Source of the DNA: CAISDA01 sp050258555
GTDB taxonomy: Bacteria > Bacteroidota > Ignavibacteria > UBA10030 > UBA8401
DNA length: 64,000 nucleotides
Direction of reading: 5' to 3'
Assembly (NCBI GenBank): GCA_050258555.1
Contig: JBLMZA010000098.1
Location: forward strand, 1 to 64,000
Position 1 is the stretch's first letter; every line of letters begins with the position of its first letter. Under the pieces are notes generated by a model. That model saw nothing but the letters and a program-made list of their open reading frames with translations, was not told the origin of the DNA and searched no databases. Shown in pieces: positions 43,673 to 51,190 of the stretch. The position numbers and the translations under genes are program-made.

Positions 43673-44605
43673 ATGGACGAACCCGAGAAGAAACGGGATA
43701 TCTGGGAGAAAGTCGCGCTCATTTTCCAGGCGGGCGGGGGCATCATCACGGCCGTCACGGTGGCCGTGATCGGCTTCATCGGCTCCAACTATCTGAAGGA
43801 GCGCGAGCTGGCCGACATGCAGTCGCGCGAGCGCATGCAGGCGTCCGAATCGAACGTGCGTATCTACACCGAGCTCATGAGCAAGCGCGAAGAGGCCGAA
43901 AGCTCTCTGAGGAAGGACATGTTCGTCTCGATCATCTCCACGTTTCTCCGCCCGGGCCAGGCCAATATCGACGAGCGCGTGCTGAACCTCGAGCTGCTGG
44001 CATACAACTTCCACGAGTCGCTCAATCTGAAGCCGCTCTTTATCTATCTGCAGAAACAGATCAGGAAGGCTCCGGAAGATCAGCGCCGGGATTATGAAAG
44101 CCGGCTTGTTACGGTGGCCCGCGAGATCACGCACAAGCAGATGCTCGTGCTGGAAAGCGCCGGGGCGAAAGCCGACCGGTTCATCGATCTGGCGGAACTC
44201 AAGAAGACCCCGGGCGGCATCGTCCTTGAGGATGCGACGCTGAAGTTCGACGAGCATCCGCGGCACTTCTCGATCGTTGCACTTCAGGCCGATACGAAGA
44301 CGCATGAGCTCAAGGTCCGGCTCGAGATCCGCAGCATCGTCGATTCGACGCAGCAGCCGGAATTCAACTCGGTCGAATTCTGGGTGGGACCGTTCGACTT
44401 CCCGATGATCGACAACACGCGCCTCTCGAACGACCAGCGCTGCGCGATCGTGCTCAACGCATTCGACACCGAAAGCGCCGATATCACGCTGGTCTTCTTC
44501 CCGGGCGCTTATGCGAGCCTGAAGGAGAAGCCGTACTACCAGGAGGTGGTGGCCAATCTGATGAAGACGAACGAACAGATGCAGCAGCGACTGAGAGAAA
44601 AATAA
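43673..44605 (+). CDS. Single-span membrane protein with coiled coil, unknown function
   Basis: 310 residues. One membrane segment (AGGGIITAVTVAVIGFIGSN, residues about 20-40) is followed by a highly charged coiled coil (YLKERELADMQSRERMQASE and on) and a C-terminal all-beta-like domain (residues about 180-300; HELKVRLEIRSIVDS, NSVEFWVGPFDFPMI). There is no known motif and I cannot name a family. The orientation is probably N-in with the large domain outside. It lies 5 bases after the small exported protein, and an outer-membrane barrel gene follows, suggesting an envelope role. Confidence 0.72.
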   Translation: MDEPEKKRDIWEKVALIFQAGGGIITAVTVAVIGFIGSNYLKERELADMQSRERMQASESNVRIYTELMSKREEAESSLRKDMFVSIISTFLRPGQANIDERVLNLELLAYNFHESLNLKPLFIYLQKQIRKAPEDQRRDYESRLVTVAREITHKQMLVLESAGAKADRFIDLAELKKTPGGIVLEDATLKFDEHPRHFSIVALQADTKTHELKVRLEIRSIVDSTQQPEFNSVEFWVGPFDFPMIDNTRLSNDQRCAIVLNAFDTESADITLVFFPGAYASLKEKPYYQEVVANLMKTNEQMQQRLREK

Positions 44606-44653
44606 CAGACACACATACACACGACGAAGCAATCATTGATGGAGGCTTGACAC

Positions 44654-45340
44654 ATGAAAAAACTACTGACATTGCTGACACTTCTGCTTGTTACGGCCGG
44701 ATCGCTCTCTGCCCAGGACTTCCGTCCGGCGGTCCGTTCGGGCGCGCGTTCGCTGAATTTCACATTCGGCGGATTCGGCGCGTTCGGCATCGCCGGCGCC
44801 GGCGTGAGCGGCGGACTCGGCGTTTCCTACTTCGCTTCGAGCGACGTCGCATACCGGCTCGGACTGCAGGCGGTCTATAACAAGACGACGCAGCCGTGGA
44901 CGGATGCGGCTCCCGGCTCCGAAGGGTCGACGTCGAATTTCGGTCTCGGCCTTGGCGTCGATTATCTCATGTATATGAGCGGCATGACCTCGCGCGTGCG
45001 GCCGTATTGGGGCGTGGGCGTGAATGTCATCTACAATACGTCGAGCGTGAAGCCGCCTGTGGCGCTTTCGGCCGGCACGGGCACGCTCATTGAAACGCGC
45101 AACGGCAGCGACAACGACGGACTCACGTTCGGCGTGGGCGGCATTTTGGGCGCGGAATTTTTCCTCTATCCCGAACTGAGCCTCTCGGCCGAATACGATC
45201 TCAATCTGCTTTCGCTCACCTCGCGCGCCGATCGCACGCTGGTGCGCAAGAACTCTCCCGACTTCACCGTGAAGCAGGGAAGCGCGATGCAGATTCTGGG
45301 CTTCGGCGCCGCCGGCGCGACCGTTCACATCTACTTTTAA
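44654..45340 (+). CDS. Outer-membrane beta-barrel protein
   Basis: 228 residues. A signal peptide (LLTLLTLLLVTAGSLSA, then Q) follows a GGAGG ribosome-binding site. The mature chain is rich in Gly and aromatic residues with alternating strands (FGGFGAFGIAGAGVSGGLGV, GLGLGVDYLMYM) and ends in an aromatic residue (HIYF), the usual signal for barrel insertion. It resembles OmpW/opacity-type porin family barrels of eight strands. The function cannot be told. It is the last plus-strand gene before the convergent hydrogenase operon. Confidence 0.78.
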   Translation: MKKLLTLLTLLLVTAGSLSAQDFRPAVRSGARSLNFTFGGFGAFGIAGAGVSGGLGVSYFASSDVAYRLGLQAVYNKTTQPWTDAAPGSEGSTSNFGLGLGVDYLMYMSGMTSRVRPYWGVGVNVIYNTSSVKPPVALSAGTGTLIETRNGSDNDGLTFGVGGILGAEFFLYPELSLSAEYDLNLLSLTSRADRTLVRKNSPDFTVKQGSAMQILGFGAAGATVHIYF

Positions 45341-45364
45341 GACATATGGGTGAAGCATACAGGT

Positions 45365-45387
45365 GGGGCGAAGCACTGCTTCGCCCC
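45365..45387. repeat. Palindromic intergenic repeat, copy 3
   Basis: GGGGCGAAGC-ACT-GCTTCGCCCC forms a 10-base-pair stem with a 3-base loop between the convergent barrel and hydrogenase genes. TTTCCC follows on the plus strand. Its position between converging stops would let it act as a bidirectional barrier, but it belongs to the same family as 5579-5601 and 15688-15710. Confidence 0.82.
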
Positions 45388-45399
45388 TTTCCCTATCTA

Positions 45400-47208
45400 T
45401 CACCTCAATTCCACCGCTTCCGCTTCTTCCTCATTCGCGACAATGCCCCGCTCCACATATTCCGTATGCAACAGGCTGTGCGAGACCGGCCCCAGGGGCT
45501 GCTTCAGGAATTCGTCATAGAGCGATTTGATGTGCGGATTCTCATGCGACTTCCTGAGCGGCTTTGACGCATCTTCCCTGTAAATCGATTCGGCGCGGCG
45601 CTTCCTGATGTCCATCGTGGTCGGAATGGGCTGGCCTCCGCCGCCGAGGCATCCGCCGGGACACGTCATGAGTTCGATGAACGCGTAGGGCGATGTGCCG
45701 CGTTCGATCTCTTCCAGAATCTTCCGTGCATTTTTGAGTGTATGCGCCACGGCGACTTTCACCGTCGTGCCGTTCATGTCGACGGATGCCTCACGGATGC
45801 CTTCCATGCCGCGCACGGCCGTGAAGTTGATGTCCTCGAGCGTGCGGCCTGTCACCACTTCATAGGCCGTGCGCAGCGCCGCTTCCATCACGCCGCCTGT
45901 GGCGCCGAATATGACCGCAGCGCCGGTCGATTCTCCCAGAGGATGATCGAACTCTTCGGGCGCCAGGCTTGAGAAGCGCATGCCGGTTTCCCTGAACATC
46001 CGGGCAAGCTCCCGCGTGGTGAGCACATGGTCGACGTCATAGAATGCGTCGTCATCGGACCATGCGCGCTTGTCCTTCCAGTACTCGAAGGCGCTCGTCA
46101 TCTCCGGACGCCGGGCCTCGAACTTCTTGGCCGTGCAGGGCATCACCGAAACGACCACCATCTTTCTCGGATCGATCCCGAGCTTCGCGGCGTAATAGGT
46201 TTTCGCCACCGCGCCGAACATCTGCTGCGGCGACTTGCATGTCGAGAGGTGCCCGAGCGATTTCGGGAAGAAATGCTCCGCGAACTTGATCCATCCCGGC
46301 GAGCACGAGGTGATCATCGGCAGCACGCCCTTGTGCGTGATGCGCCGGATGAGCTCATGCCCTTCCTCCATGATCGTGAGATCGGCCGCAAACTGCGTAT
46401 CGAACACCTTGGCGAAGCCGAGCTTCCTGAGCGCCGCCACCATCTGTCCGGTCACGAGGCTGCCGGGCTCCATGCCCATGGCCTCGCCGATCCCGACGCG
46501 GATGGCCGGAGCGGTCTGCACGACGACGACCTTGTCGGGATTGGCCAGCGCTTCGAAGACCGGCTCGGTCTCGTCGCGCTCGACGATGGCGCCCGTGGGA
46601 CAGACCAGCGCGCACTGTCCGCAGTTGGTGCAGGCGACGTTGCCCAGGCCGCGTTCCATGTATGTCGAGATCTTGCTTTTGATGCCGCGCCCCGAAAAAT
46701 CGATCGCCGAGACGGACTGCACCGTCGAGCAGACGGCGACGCAGCGTCCGCACAGGACGCATTTGTTCGGATCGCGCGTGAGCGAGGGACTCGTCATATC
46801 CCACTCCATTATCTTTTTCGTCCGCACGAAGCGCTCATCCTTCACGCCGAGCGCGGAGGCCAGCGTCTGCAGCTCGCAGTTCTGATTCCTGAGGCACGAG
46901 AGGCAGTCCTTGGGATGATTGGCCAGAAGCAGTTCGACATTCGTCTTTCTGGCGTCGCGAAGCCGCGCCGAATGGGTGACGATTTCCATCTTGTCATAGA
47001 CGCAGGTGATGCAGGCGCGCATGAGCGAGCGCGCGCCCTTGACTTCCACGAGGCAGACGCCGCACGAGGCGTTCTTCGAGACATCCTCGAGGAAGCACAG
47101 CGTGGGAATCTGTATGCCGGCGCGCCGGCAGGCGTCGAGGATTGTGATGCTCTGCGGAACCTGATACTCACTGCCGTTGATCTTGATTGTCACAGTAATG
47201 GTGTCCAT
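45400..47208 (-). CDS. hydA: [FeFe]-hydrogenase catalytic subunit of a bifurcating-type complex (HydA/HndD-like)
   Basis: 602 residues. The N-terminal [2Fe-2S] domain (CFLEDVSKNASCGVCLVEV) is followed by the His/Cys [4Fe-4S] site HPKDCLSCLRNQNCELQ and two ferredoxin-type clusters (CVLCGRCVAVC, CTNCGQCALVC). The H-cluster motifs are ITSCSPGWIKFAE, VVSVMPCTAKKFEARRPE and ELMTCPGGCLGGGGQP. It makes or oxidises H2 in the cytosol. It is co-transcribed with the NuoF/GltD fusion and NuoE-like subunits upstream. The maturases HydE, HydF and HydG are not in the window. Confidence 0.94.
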   Translation of the reverse strand: MDTITVTIKINGSEYQVPQSITILDACRRAGIQIPTLCFLEDVSKNASCGVCLVEVKGARSLMRACITCVYDKMEIVTHSARLRDARKTNVELLLANHPKDCLSCLRNQNCELQTLASALGVKDERFVRTKKIMEWDMTSPSLTRDPNKCVLCGRCVAVCSTVQSVSAIDFSGRGIKSKISTYMERGLGNVACTNCGQCALVCPTGAIVERDETEPVFEALANPDKVVVVQTAPAIRVGIGEAMGMEPGSLVTGQMVAALRKLGFAKVFDTQFAADLTIMEEGHELIRRITHKGVLPMITSCSPGWIKFAEHFFPKSLGHLSTCKSPQQMFGAVAKTYYAAKLGIDPRKMVVVSVMPCTAKKFEARRPEMTSAFEYWKDKRAWSDDDAFYDVDHVLTTRELARMFRETGMRFSSLAPEEFDHPLGESTGAAVIFGATGGVMEAALRTAYEVVTGRTLEDINFTAVRGMEGIREASVDMNGTTVKVAVAHTLKNARKILEEIERGTSPYAFIELMTCPGGCLGGGGQPIPTTMDIRKRRAESIYREDASKPLRKSHENPHIKSLYDEFLKQPLGPVSHSLLHTEYVERGIVANEEEAEAVELR

Positions 47209-47241
47209 TGAATGCTCTCCCTTGGTATGTCGGATCGGGTG

Positions 47242-50200
47242 TTATTCGACGCATTTGACATCGCAGCGCAGGCAGCGCACGGCCTCCTGCAGCGCTTCCT
47301 CGCCGGTATAACCGGAGAGGACCTCCTGGAAGCTCGAGATCCGTTCCTTGACCGGAATCTTTTTCGGCTCGACTTTCTTTGCCGCTTCGGGTTCGGTGAT
47401 GATCTCGTTGGCGTACATGAAATCCCTGAAGAGATAATGGAACCGTTTCTCCCTCATGAGATCGAAGTCGATCGATTCGGCGGCCATGCGCGCGATTCCC
47501 ATCGCTTCGGAAACCGTGGCGGGACCGGTGACCGCATCGCCTCCGGCGTACACTTTCGCAGCCGATGTGCGGTAATTGGGCTGGTGCACGCGGATTGTCC
47601 CGTTCTTGCGCAGCTCGATGCCGGATTCCTTTGCCGGTTCAAAATCGACCTTCTCGCCGATGGCCACGATCACCGTCTGGCATTCGATCACGCTCGCCTC
47701 GCCCGTATCGACGGGCCTTTTTCTTCCGGCCGTGTCGAATCCGTCGAAGCGCATCTTGTGGATCTCGAGCCCGCGGACCTTTCCTTTCGCATCGCCGAGG
47801 ATGCGGCTGGGCGAGGAAAGGAACAGGAACTTGATCATCTCATCGGTCGCATCCATGATCTCATGCGCATTGGCGGGCATTTCATCCTTGTCGCGCCTGT
47901 AGACGATCGTCACATCGCATCCGAGCCTGAGACAGCTGCGCGCGGCGTCGATCGCCACATTGCCCGCGCCCACCACGACGACTTTTTTCCCGAGCTTCAG
48001 ACGCCGGCCCATGGCGAACTCTTCCAGGAATTCGTAGCCCTGCAGCACGCCTTCCAGATGCCGCCCCTCGATTTCGAGCTCGATATCCTTCTGCGCGCCC
48101 ACGGCGATGAAGACCGCATCGTTCTTTTTCTGCAGCATGGGAAGCGAGAAATCCTTCCCGATGCGCGTGTTGAAGACGAAGCGCACACCGAGCTTTCGGA
48201 AGAGCTCGAGCTCCTTGTTGAGGATGTCCTTCGGAAGCCGGTAGGCGGGGATGCCGTACTGAAGAATGCCGCCGGCCTTGGCGTGATTGTCATAGACCGT
48301 CACGTCATGCCCGAGCCTCACCAGATAAAATGCGGCGGTGAGACCGGCGGGACCGGCGCCGATGATGGCGACCTTCTTTCCCGTGGGAGAGAGCTTTTCC
48401 TTCACGAGCCGCTGATAGATGTCCTTTTCCTTGCCCATCTTGTACATCGTATCGGCCAGATAGCGGTGGATCTCGCCCTGGTTGAGCGGCTCATCGACCA
48501 TCTCGCGCCGGCAGCGCATCTGGCAGTGGAAGTAGCAGATGCGCCCGACTGTGCCGGGCAGCGGATTGTCGCGCAGCGTGAGCTCGAAGGCTTCCTCGAT
48601 CCGCCCTTCCTTCAGCAGCTGCAGATAGCCCGGAATATTCATGTGGAGCGGACAGCTGTTTTCGCACAGCGCCATGAAGAGATTCTCGCACACGCCGGCT
48701 CTGCAGCGCTTCTGCGCGATGTGCCGCTCGTACTCGTCGCGGAAGTAGCGGAGCGTCGTCAAGACCGGATTGGCGCTCGTCTGTCCGAGTCCGCACAAGG
48801 ATGCATCTCGCACGACATAGGCCAGGCGCTCGAGCGTGGCCAGATCCTCGTCTGTGCCGTCGCCCGCGGTGATCTTGTTCAGGATGGCCAGCATCTGCGA
48901 CAGGCCTTCGCGGCAGGGCGTACACTTGCCGCACGATTCCTGCGCGGTGACTTCGACGAAGTAGCGCGCCACATCGACCATGCAATTGTCCTGGTCCATC
49001 ACCACCATGCCGCCCGATCCCATGATCGTGCCGAGCTTCGTGAGGCTCTCGTAATCGACCGGCGTGTTGAAATGGTCGACCGGGATGCATCCGCCCGAGG
49101 GACCGCCGGTCTGCACGGCGCGGATTTTTTTCTTCGTGCCGGTGCCTTCGCCCATCTGATAGATGATGCTCTCGAGCGTCGTTCCCAGGGGCAGCTCGAC
49201 CAGTCCCGTGTTTTTGATCTTGCCCACGAGCGAGAAGACCTTCGTGCCGGTGGATTGCTGCGTGCCGAACTTCGCGAATTCATCGCCTCCCAACAGCACG
49301 ATCACCGGCACATTGAACCAGGTTTCGACATTGTTGATATTGGTCGGCTTTCCCCACAAGCCTTTCTGGGCCGGGTAGGGGGGACGCGGAATCGGCCGGC
49401 CGGCCCTGCCTTCGATCGAGGCGATGAGCGCCGTCTCTTCGCCGCAGACGAACGCTCCGGCGCCTTCGACGCAGGAGAGCGTAAATGAGAATGAGGATCC
49501 GAAGATGGCGTCGCCGGTCAGTCCGAGCTCCTTCGCATCCGAGAGCGCGCGCTCGAAGCGCTTCACCGCCAGCGGATACTCTGCGCGCACATACATCACT
49601 CCTTCGTTGGCTCCCATCACATAGGCGCCGATGAGCATGCCTTCCAGCAGCGCATGCGGATCGCTTTCGATCTCGTTGCGGTTCATATACGCGCCCGGAT
49701 CGCCTTCATCGGCGTTGCAGATGATGTACTTCTTGTCGGTCTCGACCTTCTTCATCATCTCCCATTTGATCGCCGTCGGGAATCCCGCCCCGCCTCTGCC
49801 CCTGAGCTTTGCATGCCGGATTTCTTCGAGCACCGAATCGGGCGTCATCTGCGTGAGCGCCTTCTCGAGCGCCCGATAACCGCCCACGGCGATGTATTCC
49901 TGTATATCCTCGGGATTGATGAGCCCCGCATGGCGCAAGACGATCTTCTTCTGTCCCTTGAAGAAGGGGATTTCATTCCATGAAGGCACGCCGGGAAGCC
50001 CCTTGCCGAACTCGATCGTGACGGGGAAGAAGTTCCACTTCTCGATCTTGCAGAGCGCCTTCTTGACCGGCATGATGCCGCGCCGGAGATTCTCGATGAT
50101 CGAGGGCGCGTCTTTCGGCGTTACGCGGTGCAGGATCACCAGCGGCATGCCGGGGATGTAGCAGTTGACCGTGACTTCCTCGGCGCAGAAGCCGAAGCAG

Positions 50201-50391
50201 CCGGTGATGGAAAGCTGGACCTTCGCCTTTTTTTCGGCGATCGATGTTTTCAGGCTCTCATAGACTTCTTTCGCTCCGTTGCCGATGCCGCAGGTGCCCA
50301 TGCCGACCGAGACCTTCGGGGTATCGGGCAGGATTTTTTTCATGCCTTTGAGGCGCAGCGTCTCCATTGCGGCAGCATCAATGCGTATCAT
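47242..50391 (-). CDS. Fusion of HydB/NuoF-type diaphorase with GltD/NfnL-type FAD-NAD(P) oxidoreductase
   Basis: 1049 residues. Residues 1-120 are a thioredoxin-like [2Fe-2S] domain. Residues about 150-545 are a NuoF-type FMN/NADH domain with LRGRGGAGFPTAIKWEMM, CNADEGDPGAYMNRNE and the cluster motif ESCGKCTPCREG. From about 575 the sequence becomes GltD/NfnL-like: Fe-S cysteines in CENSCPLHMNIPGY and GRICYFHCQMRCRR, FAD motif VAIIGAGPAGLTAAFYL, NADP motif VVVVGAGNVAIDAARS with YRRDKDEMPA, and YAGGDAVTGPATV near the end. Usual HydB proteins end in a two-cluster ferredoxin domain instead. The fusion could link H2, NAD(H), ferredoxin and NADP(H). Confidence 0.9.
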   Translation of the reverse strand: MIRIDAAAMETLRLKGMKKILPDTPKVSVGMGTCGIGNGAKEVYESLKTSIAEKKAKVQLSITGCFGFCAEEVTVNCYIPGMPLVILHRVTPKDAPSIIENLRRGIMPVKKALCKIEKWNFFPVTIEFGKGLPGVPSWNEIPFFKGQKKIVLRHAGLINPEDIQEYIAVGGYRALEKALTQMTPDSVLEEIRHAKLRGRGGAGFPTAIKWEMMKKVETDKKYIICNADEGDPGAYMNRNEIESDPHALLEGMLIGAYVMGANEGVMYVRAEYPLAVKRFERALSDAKELGLTGDAIFGSSFSFTLSCVEGAGAFVCGEETALIASIEGRAGRPIPRPPYPAQKGLWGKPTNINNVETWFNVPVIVLLGGDEFAKFGTQQSTGTKVFSLVGKIKNTGLVELPLGTTLESIIYQMGEGTGTKKKIRAVQTGGPSGGCIPVDHFNTPVDYESLTKLGTIMGSGGMVVMDQDNCMVDVARYFVEVTAQESCGKCTPCREGLSQMLAILNKITAGDGTDEDLATLERLAYVVRDASLCGLGQTSANPVLTTLRYFRDEYERHIAQKRCRAGVCENLFMALCENSCPLHMNIPGYLQLLKEGRIEEAFELTLRDNPLPGTVGRICYFHCQMRCRREMVDEPLNQGEIHRYLADTMYKMGKEKDIYQRLVKEKLSPTGKKVAIIGAGPAGLTAAFYLVRLGHDVTVYDNHAKAGGILQYGIPAYRLPKDILNKELELFRKLGVRFVFNTRIGKDFSLPMLQKKNDAVFIAVGAQKDIELEIEGRHLEGVLQGYEFLEEFAMGRRLKLGKKVVVVGAGNVAIDAARSCLRLGCDVTIVYRRDKDEMPANAHEIMDATDEMIKFLFLSSPSRILGDAKGKVRGLEIHKMRFDGFDTAGRKRPVDTGEASVIECQTVIVAIGEKVDFEPAKESGIELRKNGTIRVHQPNYRTSAAKVYAGGDAVTGPATVSEAMGIARMAAESIDFDLMREKRFHYLFRDFMYANEIITEPEAAKKVEPKKIPVKERISSFQEVLSGYTGEEALQEAVRCLRCDVKCVE

Positions 50392-50908
50392 GATTGGCTC
50401 CCTTCTTCGACACTTTGCCGATCAGTTTCTGCAGCTTCGCTGTCGTCATGTTCGAATAGATGATCTCGTCGACTGCAATAACGGGCGCAAGCGCGCACTG
50501 CCCGAAGCAGGCGACGGTCGAGACGGTGAACTTCCGGTCCGGCGTGGTGAAGAACGAGTCGCCTTCCTTGAGTGCCTTCTGGCATCCGAGCATGAGCCCG
50601 AGATCGTTCAGGAGCGAGCGCGATCCCTTGGTATGGCATGCCGTGCCGCGGCAGACGGTGATCGTATGGTCTCCCTGGGGAACGAGATTGAAGAAGGAAT
50701 AAAAGGTGGCGACACTGTAGAGCCGGGAAAGGGGAACGCCCGTTTTGCGGGCGACGTAGTTGAGCGCTTCTTCGGAGAGATAGTTGTGTTCGTTCAGAAG
50801 CTGCGTCTCCTCGAGGATTCCGAGGAGTTCGCCCTGGCGTCCTTTGTGTCTGGCAATGATCGCATCGATTGCCTGTGTTTCACGTGACATCTGTTGCGTT
50901 CGATCCAT
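50378..50908 (-). CDS. hydC: NuoE-like [2Fe-2S] subunit of the bifurcating hydrogenase (HydC/HndA-like)
   Basis: 176 residues from the ATG at 50908 (MDRTQQMSRETQAID), which follows AAGGAA; the frame is open further upstream but that part has no protein-like character. It has the NuoE helical N-terminus (EEALNYVARKTGVPLSRLYS) and the four cluster cysteines in TVCRGTACHTKGS and STVACFGQCALAPVI. It carries electrons between the diaphorase and the hydrogenase. It is first in the operon and overlaps the next gene by 14 bases. Confidence 0.93.
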   Translation of the reverse strand: MDRTQQMSRETQAIDAIIARHKGRQGELLGILEETQLLNEHNYLSEEALNYVARKTGVPLSRLYSVATFYSFFNLVPQGDHTITVCRGTACHTKGSRSLLNDLGLMLGCQKALKEGDSFFTTPDRKFTVSTVACFGQCALAPVIAVDEIIYSNMTTAKLQKLIGKVSKKGANHDTH

Positions 50909-51015
50909 AACTGTTCCTTTTTTAATGAAGAGTGAAAAAGTCAGAATGGTGATCTGCGAACACGCTGTGCTGTGAGAGAGCAAGGTCTCGAAGACGGAGA
51001 CGGGGGTACGCCGAC

Positions 51016-51046
51016 AATATACAGAACAAATGGATGAAAAGCACAA
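51016..51046 (-). promoter_or_regulatory. Possible promoter of the hydrogenase operon
   Basis: Read on the minus strand, TTGTGC (51041-51046) and TATATT (51016-51021) are spaced by 19 bases, the longer spacing known from Bacteroidota promoters. A leader of about 100 bases follows. The whole gap 50909-51190 separates this operon from the divergent TonB-receptor gene; no clear plus-strand promoter was found. Confidence 0.45.
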
Positions 51047-51190
51047 CCCTGGAACGGAAAAAGTGCCGAAAATGATTCGTATTCGCCGATTTTCAGTTCC
51101 GATTGTCCGATTTCTCCATTACACTCCTGAAGCAGGCCGAAGCGTTTTTCCGTTGCTATCAAACCAATTTGTCTCTACATTCACAAGCAC

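Noticed and set aside
47212..49488. 758-codon open frame on the plus strand opposite the hydrogenase diaphorase fusion
   Set aside because: The minus-strand product has complete NuoF and GltD motifs; the plus frame is rich in D, H and R and matches nothing.
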